Part shown: in pieces, positions 49,508-58,291 of the stretch
Position numbering within the stretch: position 1 is the first letter of the stretch
Layout of the letters: every line of letters starts with the position of its first letter
Position numbers and translations under genes: made by a program
Assembly: GCA_036504735.1 (NCBI GenBank)
Contig: DASXUQ010000009.1
Location: 291,204 to 355,203 of the forward strand
Direction of reading: 5' to 3'
Length of the DNA stretch: 64,000 nt
DNA from: a bacterium
GTDB lineage: Bacteria > Electryoneota > RPQS01
Notes under the pieces: model-generated
Databases searched by the model: none
Told to the model about the DNA's origin: nothing
The model's input: only the letters and a program-made list of their open reading frames with translations

Positions 49508-49990
49508 TCAATATGTCACTGTAATCACCCCCGGTTCCTCGAAAAAGAAGAACCGGGCACTCGACCAAAAATAGTCTTCGGGAGCGGCAGCCATACCGCG
49601 CTTCACCGGATTGAAATGCATGTAGCGGCGGCGTATTATCGCTGCGCGTGGCCCCGGAATGGGAACGTCATCGTAGTGGCTATTCCACAATGGAAGCGAG
49701 GGCGGATACCCGTGTGGTTGGCAAATGTGAGCGACGGTACTCTTGAAAGCCTGCATCAAGCGAGGCACTGCCATGCCATCCTCTGTCTGGCCAAGCAAAG
49801 CGTGGAAATGATCAGGCATCAGCACGTATCCGTAGCACACTACACCGAATTTCACGCGGTTGGTTTCGAAGACATCCAACACAGCACGGCATGCGGCATC
49901 ATCAACGAACCAATTCCCCATCACTCGTGTACTGGTTGTGACGAAGTGCAGAGTGCCCACGAAGGCGATTTGTGAATGTCGTCGCCGCAT
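49508..49990 (-). CDS. REP-associated tyrosine transposase (RAYT, Y1/TnpA_REP)
   Basis: A 160-residue single-strand DNA transposase of the HUH class. The metal-binding HUH motif is in VLMPDHFHALLGQTEDG, the catalytic tyrosine in RRRYMHFNPVKRGMA, and the C-terminus carries the family DYFWSSARFF segment. RAYTs cut and move short palindromic REP sequences, and such hairpins sit on both sides here: one 4 nt past the stop and two upstream. The frame is open to 50239, but that extension reads through a REP; ATG at 49990 (MRRRHSQIAFVGTLHFVT) gives the usual N-terminus. It looks intact and is probably a domesticated single-copy element. Confidence 0.9.
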   Translation of the reverse strand: MRRRHSQIAFVGTLHFVTTSTRVMGNWFVDDAACRAVLDVFETNRVKFGVVCYGYVLMPDHFHALLGQTEDGMAVPRLMQAFKSTVAHICQPHGYPPSLPLWNSHYDDVPIPGPRAAIIRRRYMHFNPVKRGMAAAPEDYFWSSARFFFFEEPGVITVTY

Positions 49991-50030
49991 GTCAAGTATC
50001 TCGTTGACCAGAAACCACTGGCTTGGCCGA

Positions 50031-50050
50031 GGCGGACGCCCTCGTCCGCC
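50031..50050. repeat. REP hairpin 2
   Basis: GGCGGACG (50031-50038), CCCT, CGTCCGCC (50043-50050), with GCCGA flank at 50026-50030. Same orientation as REP 1, 41 nt upstream of the transposase start. Confidence 0.85.
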
Positions 50051-50133
50051 CGGAAGGGTGGCAAGGGAGCTTTCAAGGCCGTGCGGAAACTGTGTTTGAG
50101 TGCGTGGGGGTAAGAGCAACCCTGAGCATTTCG

Positions 50134-50153
50134 GGCGGGCGGGGGCGCCCGCC
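50134..50153. repeat. REP hairpin 3, inverted, with compensatory changes
   Basis: GGCGGGCG (50134-50141), GGGG, CGCCCGCC (50146-50153), followed by the inverted flank TCGGC. Compared with REP 1 and 2 both stem arms have changed while staying complementary. Confidence 0.8.
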
Positions 50154-50198
50154 TCGGCGAGGTTCAAGGGCGTGGTGCTTGCCGAATGAGCGCCAACC

Positions 50199-50561
50199 TT
50201 ACACGGTTCTCTTTCTTTCTTCTTCTTCCAACTCATCAAGGAAGGCCACGGCGCGGCGCAGGTGGGGGATGACGATGGAGCCGCCGACGGTTAAGGCTAC
50301 GGAAAAGATGTCGAACAGTTCGGCGCGGGTGACGCCGTGCTTGCGGCACTCGATAATATGGTAGGAGATACAGTCGTCGCAGCGCAGAACCATGGAGCTT
50401 GCGAGGCCGAGCATCTCCTTGGTTTTGGCCGGGAGTGCGCCGTCGCGGTAGGTCAGGGTGTCCACGCCGAAGAAGCGCTTGATGGAGGCATGGTCTTCTC
50501 CGAGGATGCGCTCATTCATCCGGCTGCGGAAATCGTTGAACTCGTCGAGCCGTTTTCCCAT
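50199..50561 (-). CDS. carboxymuconolactone decarboxylase-family (AhpD-like) protein
   Basis: A 120-residue all-alpha protein with the AhpD-type redox motif C-x2-C-x3-H in LRCDDCISYHIIECRKHGVT. It contains the typical helix LPAKTKEMLGLASSMVLRCD before it and FSVALTVGGSIVIPHLRRAV after it. Members reduce alkylhydroperoxides or act as decarboxylases; the CxxC points to the redox type. ATG at 50561 (MGKRLDEFND) is preferred; an upstream GTG extension of 12 residues is not conserved. It is transcribed divergently from the cytochrome locus and has no partner peroxiredoxin nearby. Confidence 0.87.
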   Translation of the reverse strand: MGKRLDEFNDFRSRMNERILGEDHASIKRFFGVDTLTYRDGALPAKTKEMLGLASSMVLRCDDCISYHIIECRKHGVTRAELFDIFSVALTVGGSIVIPHLRRAVAFLDELEEEERKRTV

Positions 50562-50893
50562 GATATTTGATGCAGTTGGGTGAAACCAAACCGGCACGTC
50601 CCAAGGCAGTCCGGGACAGGAGTGATGATCCTGCCGGGCAAAGTGAGTGAGTCTACACGATACGCAAGATTCTTCACAAGGTCAAGTGGGGCCAAGTTAG
50701 CCGGAGTTCTGCAAGGGTTCTTGACCCGCCAAGGGCTCGCTGGCGCGCAAAGAGAGGCATTTGGACTCGTGCATTTGAAGATTCTCATATCTAATATGAC
50801 CCATTCAGGCTGAATTCCCGACAATACGATCTTTAGCTTCCCTACCGCTGTACGGGATTGCTGTCCAATGTTAACAATAAGTGTTTTTTGTGC
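50562..50893. other. gene-free divergent spacer ahead of the cytochrome locus
   Basis: About 330 nt without a gene. The right half is AT-rich and leads into the promoter at 50894. I see no large hairpin; a regulatory role for this stretch is likely only from its position between divergent units. Confidence 0.5.
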
Positions 50894-50922
50894 TTGACTA
50901 TGTGCCTCCATTTTTCCATATT
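50894..50922 (+). promoter_or_regulatory. predicted promoter of the electron-transfer locus
   Basis: TTGACT (50894-50899) and CATATT (50917-50922) with a 17-nt spacer. The start point would be near 50929, and an AGAGG box at 50941-50945 precedes ATG 50952 by 6 nt. Confidence 0.55.
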
Positions 50923-50951
50923 TGGTGTGAATTCCTTCACAGAGGTGGCTT

Positions 50952-52208
50952 ATGCAAACAGGGATATTTCAATTTTGTCCCGGGCGATTCCGACCCCTCG
51001 CGCTACTTGTGCTTTTCTTAACAAGCATGGCACTTTGGGGCGGTTCGGCCCGTGCGGCGGCGGTTAATGGATCGGCGTCGATTTGGAGTTATGTGCGCAA
51101 CGACACCACCAGCCATGTGCAGGTGGCGCCGATGGTTACTTTGAATGTGCGGGATTTCGGCGTGAAGTCGCTGCGCTTCGAGTCGTCGCTGCGCGGCTTC
51201 ACCGATATCCGCCACAGCACATCGGAAGATCGCCGCCTGCGCATCTGGCGCGCGGTGTTTGTGTATGCCCCGGACAAATCGCCGTGGGAAGCGCGGCTCG
51301 GACAGCAGTGGCTGACCGAAGGCGTGGGTCGGGGCAATGTGGCCGGGCTGTGGGTCAAGCATAAGCTGGGAGCGTTGAGCAGCGTCACCGTGTTCGGCGG
51401 CGCGCGGGTGTTAAGCTCGGTGGACTTGCAGGAGACCAACCACTATCAGGGTCTGGCCGCCGGCATTCACGGGCAGACACGCATCCACCGCTACAACGTC
51501 GGCGCATCCTACTTTTTTGTGGGCAAGGACAAGGTGCTCTATCAGGGCGCGGGCGTGGAAGCGTCGGGGCGGATCATCCATAATATGATGGCGCGCGGAC
51601 GGTTTGACGTCAACCTTGAACACGGTTCGGTGGAGAAGGGGCAGCTCGGGTTGTACTGGACGGCGAACAAGCGCCTGGATCTGACCGGCGAGTTCCGGGT
51701 CGAGCAGCCGCGGATTTTTGAAGATTCCTATTTCCGGCAGTTCCTCGGCCAGGTGAATACCACCTTTGGCCGGGTGGGCGCGCTCTGGAATTTCTACAAA
51801 ATGTTTTACGTGCGCGGCAACAGCGCGCTGCTGTTTACCGAAAGCGATAACGGGCTGTACAAGGTGCAGGCCGCGGCGGGCTTCAACAGTTGCCGTTCGC
51901 TGGAAGTGGGCTATACCCACTGGCTGTCGGTGGACAAGGCCAAGTGGGACGGCCTGTTCGGTGAGTTCCGCTGCCGGTGTTTCTCCAAGGTGAACGTGGA
52001 TGTGGGCTTCGATTGGGCACGCGGATCCAATGCGGAAACGACCCTGTTGCCCGCGCGGGACTCCCAGTCGCTGTACTTCGGGGCGGAAGTGACGCCGATT
52101 TCCGCTCTGACGCTTTCGGCCCGCGCCGAGCAGATCAAAGATCCGCTCTACAAGAGCCAGTGGCGCGGCCTGTTTTCGATCGGCACACACTTTTCCAACC
52201 TTCGATAG
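50952..52208 (+). CDS. outer-membrane beta-barrel, candidate porin of a porin-cytochrome conduit
   Basis: A 418-residue exported protein with signal RPLALLVLFLTSMALWGGSA (long n-region) and almost continuous amphipathic strands up to a C-terminal GLFSIGTHFSNLR (examples: VQVAPMVTLNVRDFG, LRFESSLRGFTDIRH, QLGLYWTANKRLDLTGEFRV, VNVDVGFDWARGSN). Two CRC cysteines lie near residue 339 (FRCRCF). It has no heme motif itself. It starts the locus and lies 9 nt before a 12-heme cytochrome gene, the order expected for the barrel that threads multiheme cytochromes through the outer membrane (as MtrB, PioB or OmbB do in other phyla). It is much shorter than MtrB, so it is a functional analogue by inference, not a clear homologue. 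Confidence 0.65.
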   Translation: MQTGIFQFCPGRFRPLALLVLFLTSMALWGGSARAAAVNGSASIWSYVRNDTTSHVQVAPMVTLNVRDFGVKSLRFESSLRGFTDIRHSTSEDRRLRIWRAVFVYAPDKSPWEARLGQQWLTEGVGRGNVAGLWVKHKLGALSSVTVFGGARVLSSVDLQETNHYQGLAAGIHGQTRIHRYNVGASYFFVGKDKVLYQGAGVEASGRIIHNMMARGRFDVNLEHGSVEKGQLGLYWTANKRLDLTGEFRVEQPRIFEDSYFRQFLGQVNTTFGRVGALWNFYKMFYVRGNSALLFTESDNGLYKVQAAAGFNSCRSLEVGYTHWLSVDKAKWDGLFGEFRCRCFSKVNVDVGFDWARGSNAETTLLPARDSQSLYFGAEVTPISALTLSARAEQIKDPLYKSQWRGLFSIGTHFSNLR

Positions 52209-52217
52209 GAGCCTCCC

Positions 52218-53153
52218 ATGAAAACCCGAGTCCTTCCTATCACCAGGATTTTGAGCCTTGGAGCCGTCTGTCTGCTGCTGGCCGTGGCGGCCTTTGCCAA
52301 GATGAAGATGGAGCCGTCGGCCACGCGCCGCGAGCTGAAGTTCAGCCACGGTTTTCATCAGGAGCAGGGAATTACCTGCGACCAATGCCATGTCAACGCC
52401 AAGACCAGCGCCACGGGCAAAGATGATCTGCTGCCCGGCCATGCGCAGTGCAGCCAGTGCCATGATGTCCAAAAGACCACCGAGTGCAGTACCTGCCATT
52501 TGAGCCAGGCACCGAAGCCCAGCGCGCGGATTGTCGATTACAGCCCCAAGTTCAGCCATCAGCGGCATATCGAGCAAGGCAAACTTGAGTGCACCCTGTG
52601 CCATACCAATCTCGATTCGGCGCTTACCCCCCATCAGATGGGACATGGGCCGAATATGGGCGAGTGCATGACCTGCCACGATCAGCAGCTGGTAAAGAAT
52701 GATTGCAGCACCTGCCATCTGCCGACGGACAAGCTGAAACCGGAAGATCATAATCTGAACTGGGTGTACCGGCACGGTATGGCGGCGTCGAGCATGACTG
52801 ATGTGCGCTGCATGATGTGCCACAACACCAACCAGAACGCAGCGATGGATTGCAACCGCTGCCACAACGGCGACCAGATCACCAATCCGCACCCGCGCGA
52901 CTATGTGACGCGCCACGGCGCGGATGCGCATCTGTCCGATGTGCAGTGCAACGTGTGCCACGAAGTCAGTTATTGTAACGACTGCCACGCACAGCGGCAG
53001 CTTGTCCCGCCCAGCCACTTCAAACCGAACTGGGCTAATCGCACCACAGGCGGCGATCACAAAGACCGCGCGGAATTCGATTTGGAAAGCTGCATGTCCT
53101 GTCATGACCGCCCCAATGCGGAGCCGGTCTGCGTTCAGTGCCACGGGAAATGA
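52218..53153 (+). CDS. 12-heme periplasmic c-type cytochrome (cytochrome c3-like)
   Basis: A 311-residue exported protein (signal ILSLGAVCLLLAVAAFA) with twelve CxxCH heme-binding motifs: CDQCH, CSQCH, CSTCH, CTLCH, CMTCH, CSTCH, CMMCH, CNRCH, CNVCH, CNDCH, CMSCH and CVQCH. Many non-motif His (KFSHGFHQEQG, KFSHQRHIEQG) can serve as second axial ligands, as in multiheme c3-type proteins. No lipobox is visible, so it should be soluble in the periplasm or inserted in the barrel encoded just before. It ends 8 nt before the 13-heme lipoprotein gene. Probable task: carry electrons from the inner membrane to the outer-membrane conduit. Confidence 0.93.
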   Translation: MKTRVLPITRILSLGAVCLLLAVAAFAKMKMEPSATRRELKFSHGFHQEQGITCDQCHVNAKTSATGKDDLLPGHAQCSQCHDVQKTTECSTCHLSQAPKPSARIVDYSPKFSHQRHIEQGKLECTLCHTNLDSALTPHQMGHGPNMGECMTCHDQQLVKNDCSTCHLPTDKLKPEDHNLNWVYRHGMAASSMTDVRCMMCHNTNQNAAMDCNRCHNGDQITNPHPRDYVTRHGADAHLSDVQCNVCHEVSYCNDCHAQRQLVPPSHFKPNWANRTTGGDHKDRAEFDLESCMSCHDRPNAEPVCVQCHGK

Positions 53154-53161
53154 GGCCCACT

Positions 53162-54481
53162 ATGAAACAACACAAATCTCTTTGGATATTTCTCGGGCTG
53201 CTCGCGCTGGCGCTGATGGTGGCGATGGTTTCCTGCAAGACCACGCGTGAACAATCCACCTTAGGTCCGCATCCGGCGGGTTGGAATGACCCGGCCAGCG
53301 CGGCCTTCCACGGCTTTGCCGCCGCCCGCGACAGCAACTCCTGCCGCGAGTGCCACGGTCAGGATCTGCACGGCGGATCCAGCGGGCGCTCCTGTTACGA
53401 TTGCCATGCGACCTTCCCGCATCCGGCCACCTGGATGGACACCACCAGTTCTGCGTTCCACGGTGTGGCGGCCAAGACCGACAGTAGCAAGTCCTGCGTG
53501 GGTTGTCACGGTTCCGATTTCCAGGGCGGCATCAGCGGCGTGGGCTGCTACCGCTGTCATACGACGTATCCGCATATTGTCAATACCGCCTGGCAGCAGC
53601 CGCTGTCGACGTCGCCGCTGTTCCACGGCTGGTACGCCCAGAGCGACACCAACGGCCCGGGACAGACCTGCAAGCCGTGTCACGGCACAGACTTCCGCGG
53701 AACGCCGCGGGCCAATTCCTGCTACGATTGCCACAGTGTGCTGCACACGACGGTGGAAAACGAAGATACCGATACTCACCGCGCGTTTGTCGCTTCCAAG
53801 GGCTGGAAGATCAATGATAACTGCGCCGTGTGCCACGGCACCGACTTTACGGGCGGCGCGGCGGCCGGTGTGGACAGTGCGGCGGTGTGCATCCAGTGCC
53901 ACGCGCCGACCGACAACGTGATGATGCTGACGGGCTGCAATGTCTGCCATACGACCGAACCGGAACTGCGTTCCTTCTGGAAAGTGCCGTTCGGCACGGC
54001 GGACGCGGGCGCACATCCGCTGCATGTGGCGGACAACAAGTTCTCCTGCCGCGAATGCCATCCGTCGCTGTCCGCGTCGGGTCATCCCCATCCGCTGCCG
54101 GCAGATGTGGCCTTCAACCGCGCCGTACTGGCCGATACCTTCGGCTTCAGCCCGGCGTTCAGCCATGTGGGCGCGCCCAACAGTGGCAACGGGGCCTGTT
54201 CGAATGTCTACTGCCATTCCAACGGCTTAAACCCGAACTTCCCGCCGCATCAGAATCCCCGTCCGGCGGTGGTGTTCCCGCAATGGACACTGCACGGCGG
54301 CTGCGGGATGTGCCATGCGATTCCGCCGTCTCTGGCTGATGACCCGAGTCACCCGCAGGGAACCGGCCTGAACTGTTCGGCGTGCCATCATGACGTGGAT
54401 CCGAACTCCAATTTCAATTTCCCGGATTCCATTCGGTTTGTCTCCGATTCTTTGCACGTGGATGCCAACTATCATTTGTAA
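53162..54481 (+). CDS. 13-heme outer-membrane lipoprotein cytochrome (OmcB-like role)
   Basis: A 439-residue lipoprotein (lipobox VAMVSC, Cys near residue 25) with twelve CxxCH motifs and one CxxxxCH (CSNVYCH near residue 348, a form typical of Geobacter-type outer-membrane cytochromes). The N-terminal half is built of repeats such as CRECHGQDLHGGSSGRSCYD and CVGCHGSDFQGGISGVGCYR, each a HG(x)D(x)GG pair of hemes, followed by a C-terminal lobe with CGMCH and CSACHH. ATG at 53162 gives the lipoprotein signal; a frame extension to 53138 does not. Lipid anchoring plus heme count suggests the cell-surface end of the conduit, but the side of the membrane cannot be read from sequence. Confidence 0.92.
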   Translation: MKQHKSLWIFLGLLALALMVAMVSCKTTREQSTLGPHPAGWNDPASAAFHGFAAARDSNSCRECHGQDLHGGSSGRSCYDCHATFPHPATWMDTTSSAFHGVAAKTDSSKSCVGCHGSDFQGGISGVGCYRCHTTYPHIVNTAWQQPLSTSPLFHGWYAQSDTNGPGQTCKPCHGTDFRGTPRANSCYDCHSVLHTTVENEDTDTHRAFVASKGWKINDNCAVCHGTDFTGGAAAGVDSAAVCIQCHAPTDNVMMLTGCNVCHTTEPELRSFWKVPFGTADAGAHPLHVADNKFSCRECHPSLSASGHPHPLPADVAFNRAVLADTFGFSPAFSHVGAPNSGNGACSNVYCHSNGLNPNFPPHQNPRPAVVFPQWTLHGGCGMCHAIPPSLADDPSHPQGTGLNCSACHHDVDPNSNFNFPDSIRFVSDSLHVDANYHL

Positions 54482-54590
54482 GTGACCGTTACGGTCCCCG
54501 ATCATGCCTGGGAGTTTGCCCAAACGAGGGTTCCCGCGCTGATGAATTTACTTTCTGCAGTGTATGTTTGTCTAAATGTAAAGTGAGACG

Positions 54591-55943
54591 ATGGGCACAA
54601 CTCTCGACGTCAAGTTATTCTGGGTAGCCTTCGCGTGCTACGGATTCGGCTGGCTGGCGTATTCCTTCTGGCTGGGGCTGAGAAAACCGATCCTGACGAA
54701 GCTGGGAACCACGCTCTTTGTGCTGGGCATTATCCCGCAGACCATTGCCTTTGGTCTGCGCTGGGCCAATACCGGCCACTTCCCGCTCTCCAACATGTAT
54801 GAGTATCTCGCGGTGATGAGCTGGATGGCGGCGATCAGCCTGGCCTTTCTGACCTGGCGCTATCGCCATTGGGTCATCAGCGCGCTGATTTCACCTGTGG
54901 TAGTAATGTTGATGGTGGCGGCCTCGCTGCTGCCCAAAGAGCCTTCGATGCAGCTCATGCCTGCGCTGCAGAGTTACTGGCTGATGATTCATGTGTCGCT
55001 GGCGTCGATCGGCGCGGGCGCGTTTGCCGTCGCGGCGGCGGTGTCTATGATCTACCTGTTTGCCGCCAAGGACAAGGATGAGGAAAAGGCGCCGTTCCAG
55101 CCCAAGCTGAAAGCTCCGGCAATTTCGCTGGTGGCGATTCCGGCCTTGATGCTGATTATCGGTGGCGCAGCGGGCCTGTTCTCGAATGTTACCCACTTCG
55201 GCTTCTTCGGTGATCCGTCGGGCGGCATGGGCAGCGCGGTGATTTTGTGCGGTATGTATCTGCCATTGGCGGGATTTGTCTGGGCGCGCCTGGCCAAGGG
55301 TGAACCGGGACCGGAACAACGGTACTGGGCGGCGGTCGGTTTCCTGGCGCTGTTTATCGGCGCACTGGTTACCGGTTTCCTGATCCGCAGTGACAGGATT
55401 GCCTTGACGACCGACAGCCCGCTGAAGATCTTCGAATTCTTCGGTGTGACCCTGATCTGTTCAGCCATTGCCCTGTTTGTTGTTCATGCCCTGCTGGGCT
55501 TTGGCAAGGTGCCTGCCAAGTTGCATCTTGAGGGCAAACTGCTCGATGAGATCAACTACCGCGCCGTGACCCTTGGCTATCCCTTGTACACATTGGGCGC
55601 GTTGTTTGCCGGGGCCATCTGGGCCGAGCAAGCGTGGGGCGCCTTCTGGAGCTGGGATCCCAAGGAAGTCGGCGCACTGATTATCTGGCTGTTTTACAGC
55701 GCCTTCCTCCATGCCCGCTACCAGCGCGGCTGGTCGGGATCGAGAACCGCCCTGCTGTCCCTGGTCGGCTTTGCCATGATGATGCTCTCGTTCTTCGGCA
55801 ACTACTTCTTCGGCGGCCTGCACTCGTATGGACTTAACGCGGCCAGTGAACAACGTATCGAACTAGCCGCTGCGCCCGCGCAGGCGCAGCCGGCAACCGC
55901 ATCGCTGGCGGATGGGTTTTGGACAATCCCCACCGACAAGTGA
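54591..55943 (+). CDS. ccsA: cytochrome c biogenesis protein CcsA (ResC), System II heme handling
   Basis: A 450-residue membrane protein with about eight or more helices and the tryptophan-rich WWD signature in QAWGAFWSWDPKEVGALIIW, the heme-binding domain that presents heme to apocytochromes at the outer face of the inner membrane. Conserved His residues flank it (for example HVSLASIGAGAFAVAAAVS and HARYQRGWSG). It is longer than the shortest ResC forms because of an extra N-terminal helix pair and a Gln/Ala tail. ResB follows after 45 nt. Together they are the c-type cytochrome maturation system needed for the many heme proteins in this locus. Confidence 0.92.
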   Translation: MGTTLDVKLFWVAFACYGFGWLAYSFWLGLRKPILTKLGTTLFVLGIIPQTIAFGLRWANTGHFPLSNMYEYLAVMSWMAAISLAFLTWRYRHWVISALISPVVVMLMVAASLLPKEPSMQLMPALQSYWLMIHVSLASIGAGAFAVAAAVSMIYLFAAKDKDEEKAPFQPKLKAPAISLVAIPALMLIIGGAAGLFSNVTHFGFFGDPSGGMGSAVILCGMYLPLAGFVWARLAKGEPGPEQRYWAAVGFLALFIGALVTGFLIRSDRIALTTDSPLKIFEFFGVTLICSAIALFVVHALLGFGKVPAKLHLEGKLLDEINYRAVTLGYPLYTLGALFAGAIWAEQAWGAFWSWDPKEVGALIIWLFYSAFLHARYQRGWSGSRTALLSLVGFAMMMLSFFGNYFFGGLHSYGLNAASEQRIELAAAPAQAQPATASLADGFWTIPTDK

Positions 55944-55988
55944 TCGGATCCTTCGGTCTCTTAATCTTGATGAACTAACCTTGAGTAT

Positions 55989-57590
55989 ATGGACGATCTG
56001 AATTATCAGAGTTACCTGACGGAACAGGAAACTCTGGAGCCGGAAAGTAAGCCAGCGGCGAAGAAGAAGCTGAGCCTGTGGGATCTTCTGGCAACGATGA
56101 AATTTGCGATCTGGATTCTGGTGCTGCTGGGCGTGCTCTCGCTGGTCTCGCTGTTTGTCGGTGAACTTCTGCCCAAGAATGAAGCCGGACAGGCGACGGT
56201 ACAGGGAACGGGACGCGCGGTGGTAGATCTGTTCCAGATGACGGATCCCTTCCGTTCCTGGTGGTATAGGCTGTTGCTCGGTTTGCTGTGCCTGTCTCTG
56301 CTGGCCTGTGTGCTTGAACGCACCCCGGTTATCTGGCGGCTGTGGCATCGCAAGCCGCCGGAGGATGCCGGCTGGCTGCGGAATATCCGCTACGGTGTGC
56401 AGCGCGTTGTGACCGCTCCGCGTGAAGATCTGGAAAAGCATCTCGGCGGCGGCTGGGACTGGCGGCTGAAATCGGACAAGTTGTGGGTGGGCGAGCGTGG
56501 CCGGGTCGGCATGTGGGGTCCGCTGCTGACGCACATCGGCATGCTGCTCATCGGCGTCGGCGCATTGATCGGCTCCTTCGGCGGGATGACCACCCGCGCG
56601 GGCGGTTATGCCGCCGATACGATTGACGCTCAGGATGTGCCCGGTCTGCCCTTTGCCGTGCGGATCGACAGTTTCCGCATTCAGTACTGGCCGCTCCAGC
56701 CGGGGCAGATGGTACTGGTGGACAACCGTTATGTGGGCCGGCTGGTCAAGCTGGAGGCGGGTGGAACGTGGCTGGTCGAAGAGCAGGATGAGACGGGCAA
56801 GAAGACCTTGTCTTCCAACGAGCCGCAGTATATCCGCAATCAGTTCAACAACAATATGGATCGCGGCAACATCCGCAAGTTCGCCAGTTATGTGACGATC
56901 CTGGAAAATGGCCGCGAAATGGAAAAGCGGGAAATTGCGGTGAACGCTCCGCTGCGGCGCAGCGGCTACCGCTTCTACCAGAGTTCCTACGATCCGGATA
57001 ATCCGCGCGCGACTGCAACCTATGCCGGCGCGATGATTTCCCTGACGGACAGCGCCAAGGGGATCACCGACAGCCTGCTCTTGAAACCCGGCGTGGAAAC
57101 GGCCCTTCCCGGCGACACTCTGAAAGTCACCGCCGGCCAACTGCTGCCGCATTTCAAGCTGGGACAGAATGGGCCGTTCAGCGAGGACGCGGAATTTGTC
57201 AATCCCGCGGTGCAACTGTCTTTTAAGGGCCCGCACAGTTACGAAAAGACGCAGTGGGTGTTTTTGAAATTCCCGCCCATGCAGTCCGGACCGGGACACT
57301 TCAGCTACCGGGTCACCCGTTTGAGCGGGGAGCAGGCCTCGGCAGAACTGGCGACCATTTTCGAAGTCAAGAAGACGTATGGCGCCTGGATTTTGTGGGC
57401 AGGTTTCCTGATCTGCTCTTTAGGACTGGTATTGTGTTTCTACATTTCACACCGCGTGCTGTATGTGGAGTGGCCGCAGGCAGGACAGAAAGAGATCCGG
57501 TTGACCGGACTGTCCCGCAAGACGGCGCACCTGTTTGCGCGGCAGCTTGACCTTATGCTCGAAGGTTTGAACAGTCAGGCGGTCTCATAG
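55989..57590 (+). CDS. resB: cytochrome c biogenesis protein ResB (Ccs1)
   Basis: A 533-residue protein with the ResB layout: a cytoplasmic N-terminus, membrane helix near residues 38-58 (FAIWILVLLGVLSLVSLFVG), a second helix near 92-106 (YRLLLGLLCLSLLACVLERT), a helix near 177-195, a large extracytoplasmic domain (about 200-450) and a final helix near 459-480 (AWILWAGFLICSLGLVLCFY). ResB partners CcsA to join heme to CxxCH motifs. A short PNEAG-type loop (LLPKNEAGQATVQGTG) follows the first helix. The tetraheme cytochrome gene begins 58 nt downstream with a strong AAGGAGG box. Confidence 0.92.
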   Translation: MDDLNYQSYLTEQETLEPESKPAAKKKLSLWDLLATMKFAIWILVLLGVLSLVSLFVGELLPKNEAGQATVQGTGRAVVDLFQMTDPFRSWWYRLLLGLLCLSLLACVLERTPVIWRLWHRKPPEDAGWLRNIRYGVQRVVTAPREDLEKHLGGGWDWRLKSDKLWVGERGRVGMWGPLLTHIGMLLIGVGALIGSFGGMTTRAGGYAADTIDAQDVPGLPFAVRIDSFRIQYWPLQPGQMVLVDNRYVGRLVKLEAGGTWLVEEQDETGKKTLSSNEPQYIRNQFNNNMDRGNIRKFASYVTILENGREMEKREIAVNAPLRRSGYRFYQSSYDPDNPRATATYAGAMISLTDSAKGITDSLLLKPGVETALPGDTLKVTAGQLLPHFKLGQNGPFSEDAEFVNPAVQLSFKGPHSYEKTQWVFLKFPPMQSGPGHFSYRVTRLSGEQASAELATIFEVKKTYGAWILWAGFLICSLGLVLCFYISHRVLYVEWPQAGQKEIRLTGLSRKTAHLFARQLDLMLEGLNSQAVS

Positions 57591-57648
57591 CCCTCGGGGC
57601 GCGGACCGCAGCCGATTTGACGATACCCCAACTTCTCAAGGAGGATTC

Positions 57649-58224
57649 ATGTACGGTCGTTTTGCGAAAATCATCACCTTCGCGGCGGTGATGATGGTTC
57701 TGGTTCTGGGTGCCGCCCTGGCCCTGGCCGAGGATGCCCCCAAGGCCGCCTCGGACACCAAAAAAGAGCACGCGTATGTCGGCAGCAAGACCTGCAAGAT
57801 GTGCCATAACACCGAAGCTCAGGCAAAGATTTACGACAAGTGGATGAGCACGAAGCATGCGCACGCCATGGCGGCGCTGGATTCGGCCAAGGGCGAGACC
57901 ACCAATCCCAAGTGCCTCAAGTGCCACACCACCGGTTACGGCAAAGCCACGGGTTTTGACAAGGTTAAGGACAAGCAGGGTGCCGAAGATCTGGGTTCGG
58001 TCGGTTGCGAAGCCTGCCACGGCCCCGGTTCGGATTATAAGGCCATGGGCGTGATGAAGAATCACGAGCAGGCCATTGCCAATGGTTTGATCGTTCCGAC
58101 CGAAGAAGTTTGCAAGACCTGCCACAATCAGGAATCGCCGACCTTCAAGGGCTTCGATTACACCACCATGTTCCCGAAGATCGCCCACGGTAAGAAGGCG
58201 GCGGGCGCTGGCGAGAAGAAGTAA
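57649..58224 (+). CDS. tetraheme cytochrome c554-type protein
   Basis: A 191-residue exported protein (signal ITFAAVMMVLVLGAALALA) with four CxxCH motifs: CKMCHN, CLKCHT, CEACHG and CKTCHN. The pattern YVGSKTCKMCHNTEAQAKIY and STKHAHAMAAL matches the cytochrome c554/c-prime family of soluble periplasmic electron carriers. The C-terminal tail is Lys/Gly-rich. An AAGGAGG box 7 nt before ATG 57649 suggests strong translation, and a strong hairpin follows at 58292. It is a good candidate for the diffusible link between inner-membrane and outer-membrane complexes. Confidence 0.9.
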   Translation: MYGRFAKIITFAAVMMVLVLGAALALAEDAPKAASDTKKEHAYVGSKTCKMCHNTEAQAKIYDKWMSTKHAHAMAALDSAKGETTNPKCLKCHTTGYGKATGFDKVKDKQGAEDLGSVGCEACHGPGSDYKAMGVMKNHEQAIANGLIVPTEEVCKTCHNQESPTFKGFDYTTMFPKIAHGKKAAGAGEKK

Positions 58225-58291
58225 GCATCCGGGTTGCCGGACGGCGCTGTGTGCTGACTGAGCAGTTGCCGCTCTTTAGGGGTGGAGCGTT

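Noticed and set aside
49991-50239. Longer form of the REP-associated transposase starting at 50239
   Set aside because: The added residues read through two REP elements and are not part of the family's N-terminus.
51411-53144. 577-codon minus-strand frame opposite the barrel and 12-heme genes
   Set aside because: The plus strand carries twelve CxxCH motifs in frame; the antisense frame has no motif.
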